Both the position numbers and the translations under genes were made by a program. The notes beneath the pieces are model-generated. The model made no database searches. It saw nothing but the letters and a program-made list of their open reading frames with translations, and was not told where the DNA came from. Below, in pieces: positions 40,604 through 49,667 of a DNA stretch of 64,000 nucleotides (the first letter of the stretch is position 1; each line of letters starts with the position of its first letter). This DNA comes from CAVSLM01 sp963728895 (GTDB lineage Bacteria; Pseudomonadota; Gammaproteobacteria; JBBQDK01), in contig CAVSLM010000011.1 of assembly GCA_963728895.1 (NCBI GenBank), forward strand, positions 248,001 to 312,000, read 5' to 3'.

Positions 40604-40872
40604 ATTGATCGCATTGGTCCTCGAGCATGTCGCCCCAGTCCATAGCGGGAGGCTAACAGCAGACCGTGCGCTTGTCGTTGCACGGGAAGCTCAGATTTCT
40701 GGTACTCCCGTCTCGCCTGGTTCCCCGGCACCGGCGAGCCGGTGCAGAAGGTCGAGGGGCTGGCACGCGCGTAGGCAAAGATGATGTCGCCCGAACATCG
40801 GGGCAGCGGCCCTCCGCACGGTTACCCATGCGGGATCGGCGCGGAAGACCGGCATGAGACTCCTGTGGAACA

Positions 40873-40896
40873 AACGTGAGACGGCTGTGCAACGAC
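40873..40896 (+). repeat. 24-bp motif shared with 55798-55821
   Basis: AACGTGAGACGGCTGTGCAA plus CGAC, identical at both sites, with weaker similarity continuing for about 40 bases. Here it precedes the large secreted protein gene by about 90 bases. Confidence 0.7.
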
Positions 40897-40984
40897 GCGC
40901 GCCTCAATAGCCGTTAGGCTGACCATGAGATTTTCCAGACTCACTCAGACGTCCGTCGAGTCTGACCACAAGGAGGACTCCGGC

Positions 40985-43900
40985 ATGACACGTACGCCTG
41001 TTCCTTGCACCGGAAGAAGAGCATGCACCGAGGGGTCGGACCTCCGCGGCAACGCTCGTGTACTCACCACCGAGCCTTCCCTCCATCACTTCCGGCGCGG
41101 ACCTCGACGTCTGCGGGGGTGGGTAAACCTCGCGGGCTTCCGTTTCGCAGTGGTGACCTCACTGCTCGCAGCAGTGATGGGGTTCGTGCCGGGTGCACGT
41201 GCGGACACGCCGGCGTGCGACGCCATCGTCAATGATCCGACGATCGCCACCTGCACCTGCATCTGCGAGGCGGACTCACAGTTTTCCGGATGTATCGGTC
41301 TAAGCGAGGGAACGGAGGCACCGACGCCCGGTCAGTGCCCGGACATGCTCCAGGGCCGGCGGGTGCTGTCGGCGGGCGACGCGCTGGCCACGGCCGACCC
41401 GGTCATCGCGGGTAGCGGAACCAACGCCCGCGTGTACGTCTTCCAGACCGAGAACGATCCCAACAATGCCGGACTCGGTATCGTCGGCAACAAGGGCACC
41501 GCGGTATGGACGGTCAAGGAACAGGTACCGTGCCAATTGACCTCGGAAGCGTTCCCGCAGCAGACGCGTTTTGCCCGTCTGTTCGACCTGCCCTACGCCG
41601 TGACCATCACGCTGCGGCCCTCGACCAGTGCGAGTGATGTGACTTCCAGCTGCTCGTCGAACGCGGATGCCAGTAATTTCGTACTCGAGATCAGCAGTCC
41701 CAATGCAGGCGCGCCGAGCGTTCCGGCCTACGCCTGGCAAGCCAACAAGGAATGGGTTCAGCTCGCCGTCGCTGACTTCAATTACGACGGCTACGACGAT
41801 CTCGTGTTCCTCAACCTCGATGCCATACAGGCGTTTACCGCCGTCGATCCCACTGATCCCACCAAGGGCATCACCCGACTCGGCGGTGCAGACACCAAGC
41901 TGCCTTCGGGGGCGTACCGCGCGCCGATCAATACGCCGGCCGTGGGCGACTTCAACGGCGACGGCCTGCTCGACGTGGCCTGGATCGGCGGCGACTTTCC
42001 GAACCGGACCGGCACGCTGTCGGTGTTCTTCGCCACGGTCTGCCCCGGGCCGGTAGCCGAGACCATCTGCGACGGAGCGTCGCCGTTCCAGGTGATCCTC
42101 GATCCGGCGAGCAAGCTGTTCCCGAGCGTCACTGGTGCCTCCTCGACGATCGCGCTCGCCAACGCCACGTTGACGCCGACCCAGTGCGGTCTGGTGGAAC
42201 CCGGGAAGGCCCAGACCAATGCGCAGGACTCATTGCGTGCCGGCGCCGTCACCCTCGGCAACTTCGAGGCCAACGGCTACAACCCGCGGGGTGCTCCCAT
42301 CGACGAGCTGGTCGTGGCCTATGTCTCGGGCACCGACGCCGCCTCGAGTTCCAGCCAGTGCTCCGTGGACGTGCAGTACTGGTCCTTCTCTTCGCCCGAT
42401 TCGTCGTCTCCGGTGTGGGCGAAGCAGCGCGGCACCACCGCCTCGAACCTTTTCCCACAACTCAACGACAATCCCCTCGACCTTGGTGCGACCTACGCCC
42501 TCTACGCCCAGTCCGCGTACCTCGACTGGTACGGGACGGTCGAGCAGGCGGTGATCGGCGTGACCGGTCAGCTCCCCACCACGGGAACTTTTTCCTTCCC
42601 GGTGACCGCGACGATCTCGGGGACCGGCAGTCAGGCAGAGCCCTCCGTGTGCGCGGCGCAGGCCGGCTCGGGCGATGGCCAGTTTCCCTACGCCTGGGGT
42701 CTGGCGGTCGGGCGGTTCTCCACCTCCACCACCGTCAATCCGAACAATCCGAGCGCCTGTGGCGACTTCGCGGATGCCGCCCCCGGCGACTGCCCCTACA
42801 ACCCGCAGATCGCCATGCTGATCGCGAGCGATCAGAAGAGTCCCTTTGTCGCGCCCGTACGCATTCCGCTCTGGGCCGTTCAGGCCTCCGATCCCGCTGG
42901 CAGCAACGCGAATCTCAAGTGTGCCAATGACGGGAGCGTTGCGGGCTATCTGCCGGTGCTGACCCAGACCGACGGCATCAGTGCGTACGACAAGCCGTAC
43001 GTCACTTTGCTGCGCGCAGGCAGCCTGCTGCAGGCCGGCGACGCATTCGGTAACTCGGTGCGCGTCGGCGAGCCGACGGTGACGCGGATCAGCGAGCATA
43101 CCCAGCCGCAGATCATCATCCAGGCGCCGCCCTCGCTCATCGACTTCGTACAGCCGAACACGCAGGACTCGTCCACGCCGGCCATCGTCAATTTCACGCG
43201 CGCCCCGAACAACTATCAGGCCCAGTTCCAGTTCGGCACCACAAGCTCGAACACGGCCTCGACCCAGCAGACCCACAGCTTCACCTCGAGCACCACCGAG
43301 ACCGTCGCCGGAGAGATCAAGTTCCCGCAGTCCGTTGTCGGCACGGTGGATATCAAGAACAAGGAGTCCTGGAGCCAGTTCAACCAGAACACCAACAACG
43401 AGCAGCTCGGCACCTATTCCACCACGCGGCTGCAGACCGGCGGTGCGATCGGCGCCGACGATCAGGTCTGGTGGACACAGACCACCTTCAATGTATTCCA
43501 CTTCCCGGTGCTGGGTATGACCAGCTGCCCGGCAAGTACGACCTGCGACGCAAGCGATCCGAACGCCACGGGCTGCACCGCGGCGGCGAGCGGCGTGGCG
43601 CTGACCTGCGCCAGTTCCGGCGCCGGCTGCCACTGCCTGAGTGCAGGCGCGCCCGACTCGCTGTGCCCGGGATTCCCCAGCGCCGCCGATGCCCGCTCCT
43701 GCGCGGAGCAGGGCGGCGACGTCTGCTGCTCGCTGCTGCCGCAGCAGCTCAATGTCAGCTTCTCGGGCCCTGAAGAAGTGACCCGCTCGTCCTCGCCGGG
43801 CGCGTCCATCGAGTGGTACCAGCCCAGGCACGAGCCGGCGCAGATTCTCTCCTATCCCTCGAAGACCCCGCTGATCCAGCAGCGCAATCCCGGTTCGCAG

Positions 43901-46015
43901 GCGCTTGCCAACCTCGATCCCTTCAGCACCGGGACCAACGACCCCTCCGAGTCCATCTCCTGGACCTGCGGCACCACCAGCGATGTCAGCACCGGCACCA
44001 CCACCACGCACTCGTTCGATACCGACACCTCGATCACCATCGGAATGAACAACATCAATGTAAAGCCGATTGGTGCCAACCTCTCGTTCGGCTTTGACTA
44101 TCAGGGCAGTGGTTCGCTCTCCACGCTCAACAGCTACTCGGTGGGACAGACGGCTTCCTCCAGCATCGGGCTGCTGCTGCAAGGTGCAGGGTTCTTCAAT
44201 AGCGACCAGTACGCCTACAGCGTGGCCGGCATAGTGCTCGGGGCGACCAAACCGCAATCGGTGCTCGACAACCCGGACCTCAAGGTCTGTCCGCAGGACA
44301 ATCCCGACTGCTCGACGGTGGACCAGGTGCAGGCGGACTGCACGACCACCGGACCGATCACCGTCGCATTCGCCGCCGACCCGACCACCGACGTGAGCGG
44401 GGTCTGGTGGTCGTCCACCTCCCCTTATCTCGGCAACGTCGATGTCGCCCTCAACAATCCCTCGCGCTGGCGCCGGGTCACCGCGAGTCAGGTCGCCGAT
44501 TCCTCCCTGCAGTGCCGGGGACCTGCAAACACCCCGGTCTGCTACACCAGCAATCAGCCGCCAACGGCGAACGGTGCGGCGGATGTCTGGGACGCACTGT
44601 TCTACAGCATGAAAGGCCTGCTGGTGACCAACGGCGGTACCGCCGGACCGCTGCGCAACTCGGCCGCCGTGGGCGACCAGATCTACCTGCAGGCGCGGGT
44701 CTACAACTACAGCCTCAAGAAGATGGACACGGGCACCAGGGTGTACGCACGCTTCTATCGCCAGCAGCTCGACGTCAACGACGACAATGGCGCCCTCTCC
44801 GTCGTCGCCTACGCCCAGGACGCCAGCGGCAATCCGCTGCCGGCGGTGCCGATCGGTCCGACCGGTCTCGGCGACGGGGCTCCGATTCCGGTGATCAGCC
44901 CCACGGGGGACGGATCGGCGACCATTCCGCCGTTCAACAACACCTCCGACCCGTCCCAGGACAACATCGCCCTCGCCACTACTTCCTACGTCGCCGCCAC
45001 CGGCGACGCCTGCGAGTACGACAACGGCGTGCAGTCCTGCAACGGCGCCTACTATGCCTATTGGGTGACGGTATGGGCCGAGGACGCCAACGGCAACCTG
45101 GTCTCCGAGCTTCCGGCCCACGGCCTCGGCGCGAGCTTCGATCGGAACACCCGCTACGCCTTCATCACCGACGTTCCGCTGGAGACGACGAGCTTTGCCG
45201 GTGCCACCGATTCCTTCTCCAACAACGTCGGCATGTTCAAGATGGTGTTCTCGATCGTGCCGGCGGACACCAGCGGCACACTCACCGCAGTGCGGCCGGG
45301 CCCACTGACGCTCGATCGCTTCAACGTTTCCCGTGACAAGACCGTGCTCGGCGAGCCGGTAGTGGTCTCGGCGCAGGTCGTCTCCGGCGGTGCGTCGGCG
45401 CCGGGCGCCACTGTGGTGTTCAGCGACGGCGATCCGCAGAACGGCGGTCAACCCTTCGATGCCGAATGGCTGCCGCTCATTCGTGCGCTGGACCGGCATT
45501 TCGTGCACGTGAGCTACAACCCCGAGACGTGCGGCAGGCACGAGATCTACGCCGAGGTAACGGGTGGGGCGCGCTCACGCGCGCGCGAGGTGACGCTGAT
45601 CGACGTCGGCATCGACTTCAAGGCGGCGATCCGTTATCTGATCGAGCAGGTGAAGCGCCTCGCCACGAACGTCCCGGGGAACGGCGGCCCGTCACACCGG
45701 CATCAGCCGTTCGGTGGCTGGATGCAGGTCGCCGATAACGGGGACCACGGAGGCGCGCACGTGGCGAGGCACGACGATCACCGCGACCTGCACCGGCACA
45801 AGGGCGGACTCGATGCCGAGCACAGGCGCCGCCTGACGCGCGAGCTGGAGCAGGCCAGACAGGCGTTGGCCGCACGCCGTACGCACCAGGGGATTCGTCA
45901 CCTCCAGACGTTCATCGCCGGTATCCGGGCGCACCAGCGCAGGGGCAGGATCGATACGGAGCAGGCCGAAGCCCTGATCGCCCAGTCCGATCAGATCATC
46001 GGGTGTGTGCGGTGA
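40985..46015 (+). CDS. Very large secreted protein with FG-GAP repeats and a FIMAH domain
   Basis: 1676 aa from ATG 40985, chosen because AGGAGG lies eight bases upstream; the in-frame ATG at 40925 has no such site. A long basic N-region precedes the signal peptide core FAVVTSLLAAVMGFVPGARA, cut before DTPACDA. Two FG-GAP calcium-type repeats follow (VADFNYDGYDDLVFLN; VGDFNGDGLLDVAWIGG), then two Ser/Thr-rich alternating stretches (about residues 750-800 and 1020-1080) that could be amphipathic beta-hairpins, many cysteines in the middle, and a C-terminal FIMAH-like domain (GRIDTEQAEALIAQSDQIIG). I do not recognise a full-length family; adhesion or pore formation are guesses. A convergent AraC-type gene follows. 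Confidence 0.8.
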   Translation: MTRTPVPCTGRRACTEGSDLRGNARVLTTEPSLHHFRRGPRRLRGWVNLAGFRFAVVTSLLAAVMGFVPGARADTPACDAIVNDPTIATCTCICEADSQFSGCIGLSEGTEAPTPGQCPDMLQGRRVLSAGDALATADPVIAGSGTNARVYVFQTENDPNNAGLGIVGNKGTAVWTVKEQVPCQLTSEAFPQQTRFARLFDLPYAVTITLRPSTSASDVTSSCSSNADASNFVLEISSPNAGAPSVPAYAWQANKEWVQLAVADFNYDGYDDLVFLNLDAIQAFTAVDPTDPTKGITRLGGADTKLPSGAYRAPINTPAVGDFNGDGLLDVAWIGGDFPNRTGTLSVFFATVCPGPVAETICDGASPFQVILDPASKLFPSVTGASSTIALANATLTPTQCGLVEPGKAQTNAQDSLRAGAVTLGNFEANGYNPRGAPIDELVVAYVSGTDAASSSSQCSVDVQYWSFSSPDSSSPVWAKQRGTTASNLFPQLNDNPLDLGATYALYAQSAYLDWYGTVEQAVIGVTGQLPTTGTFSFPVTATISGTGSQAEPSVCAAQAGSGDGQFPYAWGLAVGRFSTSTTVNPNNPSACGDFADAAPGDCPYNPQIAMLIASDQKSPFVAPVRIPLWAVQASDPAGSNANLKCANDGSVAGYLPVLTQTDGISAYDKPYVTLLRAGSLLQAGDAFGNSVRVGEPTVTRISEHTQPQIIIQAPPSLIDFVQPNTQDSSTPAIVNFTRAPNNYQAQFQFGTTSSNTASTQQTHSFTSSTTETVAGEIKFPQSVVGTVDIKNKESWSQFNQNTNNEQLGTYSTTRLQTGGAIGADDQVWWTQTTFNVFHFPVLGMTSCPASTTCDASDPNATGCTAAASGVALTCASSGAGCHCLSAGAPDSLCPGFPSAADARSCAEQGGDVCCSLLPQQLNVSFSGPEEVTRSSSPGASIEWYQPRHEPAQILSYPSKTPLIQQRNPGSQALANLDPFSTGTNDPSESISWTCGTTSDVSTGTTTTHSFDTDTSITIGMNNINVKPIGANLSFGFDYQGSGSLSTLNSYSVGQTASSSIGLLLQGAGFFNSDQYAYSVAGIVLGATKPQSVLDNPDLKVCPQDNPDCSTVDQVQADCTTTGPITVAFAADPTTDVSGVWWSSTSPYLGNVDVALNNPSRWRRVTASQVADSSLQCRGPANTPVCYTSNQPPTANGAADVWDALFYSMKGLLVTNGGTAGPLRNSAAVGDQIYLQARVYNYSLKKMDTGTRVYARFYRQQLDVNDDNGALSVVAYAQDASGNPLPAVPIGPTGLGDGAPIPVISPTGDGSATIPPFNNTSDPSQDNIALATTSYVAATGDACEYDNGVQSCNGAYYAYWVTVWAEDANGNLVSELPAHGLGASFDRNTRYAFITDVPLETTSFAGATDSFSNNVGMFKMVFSIVPADTSGTLTAVRPGPLTLDRFNVSRDKTVLGEPVVVSAQVVSGGASAPGATVVFSDGDPQNGGQPFDAEWLPLIRALDRHFVHVSYNPETCGRHEIYAEVTGGARSRAREVTLIDVGIDFKAAIRYLIEQVKRLATNVPGNGGPSHRHQPFGGWMQVADNGDHGGAHVARHDDHRDLHRHKGGLDAEHRRRLTRELEQARQALAARRTHQGIRHLQTFIAGIRAHQRRGRIDTEQAEALIAQSDQIIGCVR

Positions 46016-46127
46016 TGCAAACTTCCCATCGGCGACATGAGGCGAAGCGCTTCTGGTCGCTGACGACCTACACTCCGGACACGATCGAGCTGGTCCGCAA
46101 TGCCGCGAACAAATACCTGGTCGCCAG

Positions 46128-47234
46128 CTACGCTCTCGGGTTGGAAGAGAACGCAGATGGTTCGCTTTCGATCCCGCCATCAGCGGCTTGCAGCCAGCCG
46201 CGGAGACATTCGACGTCGGCCGATCGCCGATCGACAGTGACAGCGCTTCCCTTCGCAGGGCCTGCCGCCGGGGAATCCAGCGCGTCGGACGGCGAGCAGG
46301 CGAATCGTTGTCGGAATAGGCGGTTGAAATGGGATGGCTCGTAGAATCCCCAGCGCTCGGCTACCTCACGCACACGCCCGCGTCGATTCCGGTGCCCGCC
46401 GGGCAGGGACAACTCTTGGAAACATCCCTCCAGGCGCTGATTGCGCAGATAGGTCTGTATTCCGCCGTGCGTCTTGAACATTCGATAGACGGTGGCGCGC
46501 GAGCAGCGGAAGCTCCGGCACAGGTCATCGACTCCGATACCCTGTCGATGCAGATTGGCGCAGAGGTAGTCCTGCATCGCCTTCAGGGTCGCACTTTCGA
46601 CGCGCGCCTGATGCGTCCGATTGGCTTCGGCGGCGAGCAGTCCATTGATCAGTCCGACCAGGCCCGAGGAGAGCGCCGCGGCCTGGTTCTGCGTGGCGTT
46701 GGGAAGCTCGCGCCAGATCCCGGCCAGTGTGCCCATCAGCAGACGACCGTTGGGCGAGTCCACGGACCAGGAAAACATCGGACGATGGCGGTTGATCCAC
46801 TCGCGATGGTCGATCCGGTGGCGGGGGATGACGACACCGAAGTTATCGGAGGTCTCTCCGACACCGCAATAGGCATGGGCGAAATCCTGAAGAGAAATGC
46901 GGTCCGGAGCCATCAGGAGCGGAGTGCCGTCGTCCAGACATCCTTTGATCGAGCCAGTGCGGTAGTACTGCAGGCTTATGCAGTCCGACTCCCCATCGGA
47001 CAGATGCCGTTTCCTGCGACTGAAGTGCATGCGCTCGAAGAATACGCGAGTGAAGACCAGCCCACCGGCGAGATGACAGGTCGCTCCCGCGGAAAAAGTC
47101 GCCGGGTCTCCGAGCAGCACGACATCGAACAGGGGCGCGCTGGCCTGGCGCCAGGCTTCGAATTGATCGAACGGAGTAACACCCGCTGTGAACAGGTTCG
47201 CTACCGGCACTCGATCGGTGTCTGAGGGTTCCAT
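46128..47234 (-). CDS. AraC-family transcriptional regulator
   Basis: 368 aa from ATG 47234 (MEPSDTDRVPVANLFTAGVT). The N-terminal half is a cupin-type 'AraC-binding-like' domain (FDQFEAWRQASAPLFDVVLL, then SDCISLQYYRTGSIKGCLDD). The C-terminal part has the two helix-turn-helix units: GIGVDDLCRSFRCSRATVYR and REVAERWGFYEPSHFNRLFR. The ligand is unknown. It is convergent with the large secreted protein gene. The ORF can be extended upstream to 47513 but that stretch is non-coding in character. Confidence 0.88.
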   Translation of the reverse strand: MEPSDTDRVPVANLFTAGVTPFDQFEAWRQASAPLFDVVLLGDPATFSAGATCHLAGGLVFTRVFFERMHFSRRKRHLSDGESDCISLQYYRTGSIKGCLDDGTPLLMAPDRISLQDFAHAYCGVGETSDNFGVVIPRHRIDHREWINRHRPMFSWSVDSPNGRLLMGTLAGIWRELPNATQNQAAALSSGLVGLINGLLAAEANRTHQARVESATLKAMQDYLCANLHRQGIGVDDLCRSFRCSRATVYRMFKTHGGIQTYLRNQRLEGCFQELSLPGGHRNRRGRVREVAERWGFYEPSHFNRLFRQRFACSPSDALDSPAAGPAKGSAVTVDRRSADVECLRGWLQAADGGIESEPSAFSSNPRA

Positions 47235-47335
47235 GGCGCCAGAGGTGTGCCTCTCAACGGAATTTTTTGTGCGCAACTGCCCGCTTCGAGTCGTAGCTCC
47301 AAGCGAAACAGTTGTACCCGCAGTACAGACCTTCC

Positions 47336-47386
47336 ACGCTGACTCGGGCGGCGGGCGATGCTCGAACGGCCGGTGTCTTCCCGTTT
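47336..47386 (+). repeat. Diverged 51-bp repeat upstream of the AraC gene
   Basis: CCACGCTGACTCGGGCGG and the following bases match 56019-56069 (CCACGCTGACTCGAGCGG) at about 75% over 51 bases without gaps. The stretch 47235-47730 otherwise holds no recognised gene and should contain the AraC promoter. Confidence 0.55.
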
Positions 47387-47730
47387 CGCTCCGGGAAACC
47401 CACGACATCACCGCTGAAAACTTCGAAACGCTTCGAACGATCGCCCCTTCAGAAAGGACCTCCCGGTGGCGGCTCCCCAGTGCCGCTGACAGAGTATAGA
47501 CGCAATTCCGCACTTCCTCCGGAAGCCTCGATGCGCTCGTCCGGTGTATGCCGTCCAGAGCGGTCGTGCGGGCTCTTGTTACGGATCGGCCGCCCTGTCA
47601 CTGTCGCCAGCATCCGAACCCTGTGCGCACGTGCTCTCCGCCCCATTCCCAGGCTGACCTTTTCCCATAACGCTGTTGGACACCGGGCGGGTCCGCCGCA
47701 GGAGCAGACGGCAGAGTACGGCGCGCGAGT

Positions 47731-48340
47731 GGCATCGGTAGGGTGCGGCTCCCGCACGCGGACATCGCGGGTCTTGCTCCCCTTGAGATTCATGCTGGTT
47801 TCGTGCGGCTCCCGCACGCGGACATTGCGGTGCGCGCAGCGCCACCGATTCATCGCCCCAAGGCGAGGCGTGAAGGAGGCGCCGTGTTCCCAGCACGTGC
47901 TCCTCAACATCGTTTCGGGATTTTCGGGGTGCGGTCAGCTGGTCGGGCGGCGGGGACCGCATGCGTGGGACGCACCCTGCGGGTGGCACGCCTGCCCGAC
48001 GTGGCATCGGTAGGGTGCGGCTCCCGCACGCGGACATCGCGGGTCTTGCTCCCCTTGAGATTCATGCTGGTTTCGTGCGGCTCCCGCACGCGGACATTGC
48101 GGTGCGCGCAGCGCCACCGATTCATCGCCCCAAGGCGGGGCGTGAAGGAGGCGCCGTGTTCCCAGCACGTGCTCCTCAACATCGTTTCGGGATTTTCGGG
48201 GTGCGGTCAGCTGGTCGGGCGGCGGGGACCGCATGCGTGGGACGCACCCTGCGGGTGGCACGCCTGCCCGACGTGGCATCGGTAGGGTGCGGCTCCCGCA
48301 CGCGGACATTGCGGTGCGCGCAGCGCCACCGATTCATTGC
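47731..48340 (+). repeat. 272-bp tandem repeat, two full copies and a partial third
   Basis: Units start at about 47731, 48003 and 48275 with GGCATCGGTAGGGTGCGGCT. Copies 1 and 2 differ at about one base. Each unit contains twice the hairpin GTGCGGCTCCCGCAC followed by GCGGACAT. Copy 3 lacks the segment between the two hairpins, consistent with recombination between them, and ends near GATTCATTGC. Overlapping ORFs in the repeat are artefacts of its composition. Confidence 0.88.
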
Positions 48341-48343
48341 AGC

Positions 48344-48679
48344 ATGGCGAGCTGTGCCTACCGTGCGTCACCCCGGAGTGCCATCGCGGAGCTCGACGAC
48401 CAGACCAGCGACGTGGTGGATTCCATCGCCAACATGAGCGTTCGGGTTGCCACCGATCTCGTGGACGACTTCGCGGCGGACATCTCGAACCCCCCGGTCT
48501 GCATCCTCGGGGCGCCGGTCGTGGGCACCACGCTCCAGCTCGAGGCGCCTCGCTGTCTCGGCCCCGGCCCGAGTCCGGGGCGTGACTGCAAGGGAAGGCG
48601 TGGTGGCGAGTACGGGCGCAAGACGAGGCGCCGCCGGCACCGCCACACGCAGAACGAGCCGAGAGACCGGCGCCGATGA
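48344..48679 (+). CDS. Hypothetical protein
   Basis: 111 aa from ATG 48344, directly after the tandem repeats. ELDDQTSDVVDSIANMSVRV and DLVDDFAADISNPPVCILGA look like a real protein; the C-terminus is very basic (RRGGEYGRKTRRRRHRHTQN). No family recognised and no ribosome site stands out, so it may be the tail of a gene interrupted by the repeat array. It overlaps the next frame by four bases. Confidence 0.35.
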   Translation: MASCAYRASPRSAIAELDDQTSDVVDSIANMSVRVATDLVDDFAADISNPPVCILGAPVVGTTLQLEAPRCLGPGPSPGRDCKGRRGGEYGRKTRRRRHRHTQNEPRDRRR

Positions 48680-48796
48680 GCCTGCGACCCGTGCGCAACA
48701 CACATACCGGCCAGTGCCCGACACCTGCCGTGTGCGAGTATCGGGAGCCAACCGGGCCCGGGCATAAGCGATTCAAACGGGCTTTTGGTCCGAGAA

Positions 48797-49257
48797 TGAC
48801 CTTGATGGCAACTTTCGGCCAGGCGCGGGAGCCGCGGGCCGGCTGGTATACGGGCCGGGTCAGCCCCAATACCCGAAGACTGTTGGCGGGGGCCGGAGGG
48901 CTGCTCTATGACTCGGACGCCTACGACGACGAGCTGCCCTATTGGCGGCGTTCGCGTCTGGTCGTTCCCTACAGCCTGGTCACGAACGACATTCGCTACG
49001 TGGTGGCACCCGGCTGTCCCACTGCTGCGGAATTTTTCGGTCTGTTGCACGACGCCTTCGATCTGTCGTGGACCGAAGGCCAGGACATCCCGCGCATGAT
49101 GAGCGTAGGGCTGCATTCTCGCTTCAGCGGCCATCCGGCCCGCGCCGCTGCCGTTGCCCGGTTTCTGGACTACGTGGCAGACCGCGAGGGTGTCTGGATT
49201 TGCCACCGGCGTGACATCGCCGATCACTGGGTCCGGCGATTCCCGCGACCGTGCTAG
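48797..49257 (+). pseudogene. PuuE-like polysaccharide deacetylase, 5' truncated
   Basis: The last 140-150 residues of a protein of about 300 aa: GWYTGRVSPNTRRLL, YDSDAYDDELPYW, VVPYSLVTNDIRY, MMSVGLHSRFSGHPARAAAV, ARFLDYVADREGVWICHRRD. These match the C-terminal half of the polysaccharide deacetylase family that includes allantoinase PuuE. The catalytic N-terminal part is missing, so it is unlikely to work. Confidence 0.7.
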
Positions 49258-49309
49258 CTACCCAGTGTAGTGGTGCACTCTTGACGAAACGTTTGAGTCT
49301 TCGATGGAG

Positions 49310-49515
49310 GTAGGGCGGATAAGCGCAGCGCATCCGCCATTCATGATCGGCCGGCGTCAGGAGTGCACGAAGCCGTTTCGCTCCCGTCGAGTTTCTCGTG
49401 CTGAGTGGATCGCGAAGGGGATCAGGCGTCGTGGGAATCAGGGAGGCAATGGGCCTCCCGGAGTCGGATTTTGAACCAGAGGTGGTGGCGGATGCGCTGC
49501 GCTTATCCGCCCTAC
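49310..49515. repeat. MITE-like element with perfect 30-bp terminal inverted repeats
   Basis: GTAGGGCGGATAAGCGCAGC and its next 10 bases (49310-49339) are the exact reverse complement of 49486-49515. The 146 bases between encode nothing. Repeats of the GTAGGGCGGATAAGCGCAGC type occur in many proteobacterial genomes as REP/MITE-like elements. Confidence 0.8.
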
Positions 49516-49519
49516 GGCG

Positions 49520-49667
49520 CTGGTGACCGTCATCGACGAGTACATCGCCAATTCACGACACCAGGCCCAGGCGATTCATCCGGACCAGGAGCGCTCGCGA
49601 TATCCTGCAGAAGGTCATTCGCGCCAATCGCCGCTCAGGTTCCAAACAGAATGAAACAGTACACTAG
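49520..49667 (+). mobile_element. IS630-type transposase C-terminal remnant
   Basis: Reads LVTVIDEYIAN, then after a frame break AFIWTRSARDILQKVIRANR-type sequence, ending NETVH at TAG 49665. This is the typical 'I..Y....N..PKPF.WT.....IL.K' end of IS630 transposases. It begins 4 bases after the inverted repeat element, which may have inserted in it. Confidence 0.5.

Larger units (their letters stand above)
39615..40984. other. Gene-poor backbone stretch after attR
   Basis: No gene I can support. A minus-strand frame from ATG 39764 (MNRAALFTSAAVAAMLA) looks like a signal peptide but runs straight through attR, so its end was lost when the island inserted. A minus-strand frame between the two 98-bp repeats (LARSDYLLYLPTQTNGPTSV, then ETICTYSTFFTEDGVPET) looks protein-like but has no family I recognise and may be a relic. 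Confidence 0.4.

Noticed and set aside
42230..45541. 1103-residue open frame on the minus strand
   Set aside because: It is the antisense shadow of the large secreted protein gene in GC-rich DNA. The plus strand has a signal peptide, ribosome site and recognisable repeats.
47731..48340. Possible CRISPR array
   Set aside because: Repeat units are 272 bp, nearly identical throughout, with no unique spacers of 25-40 bp and no cas genes.
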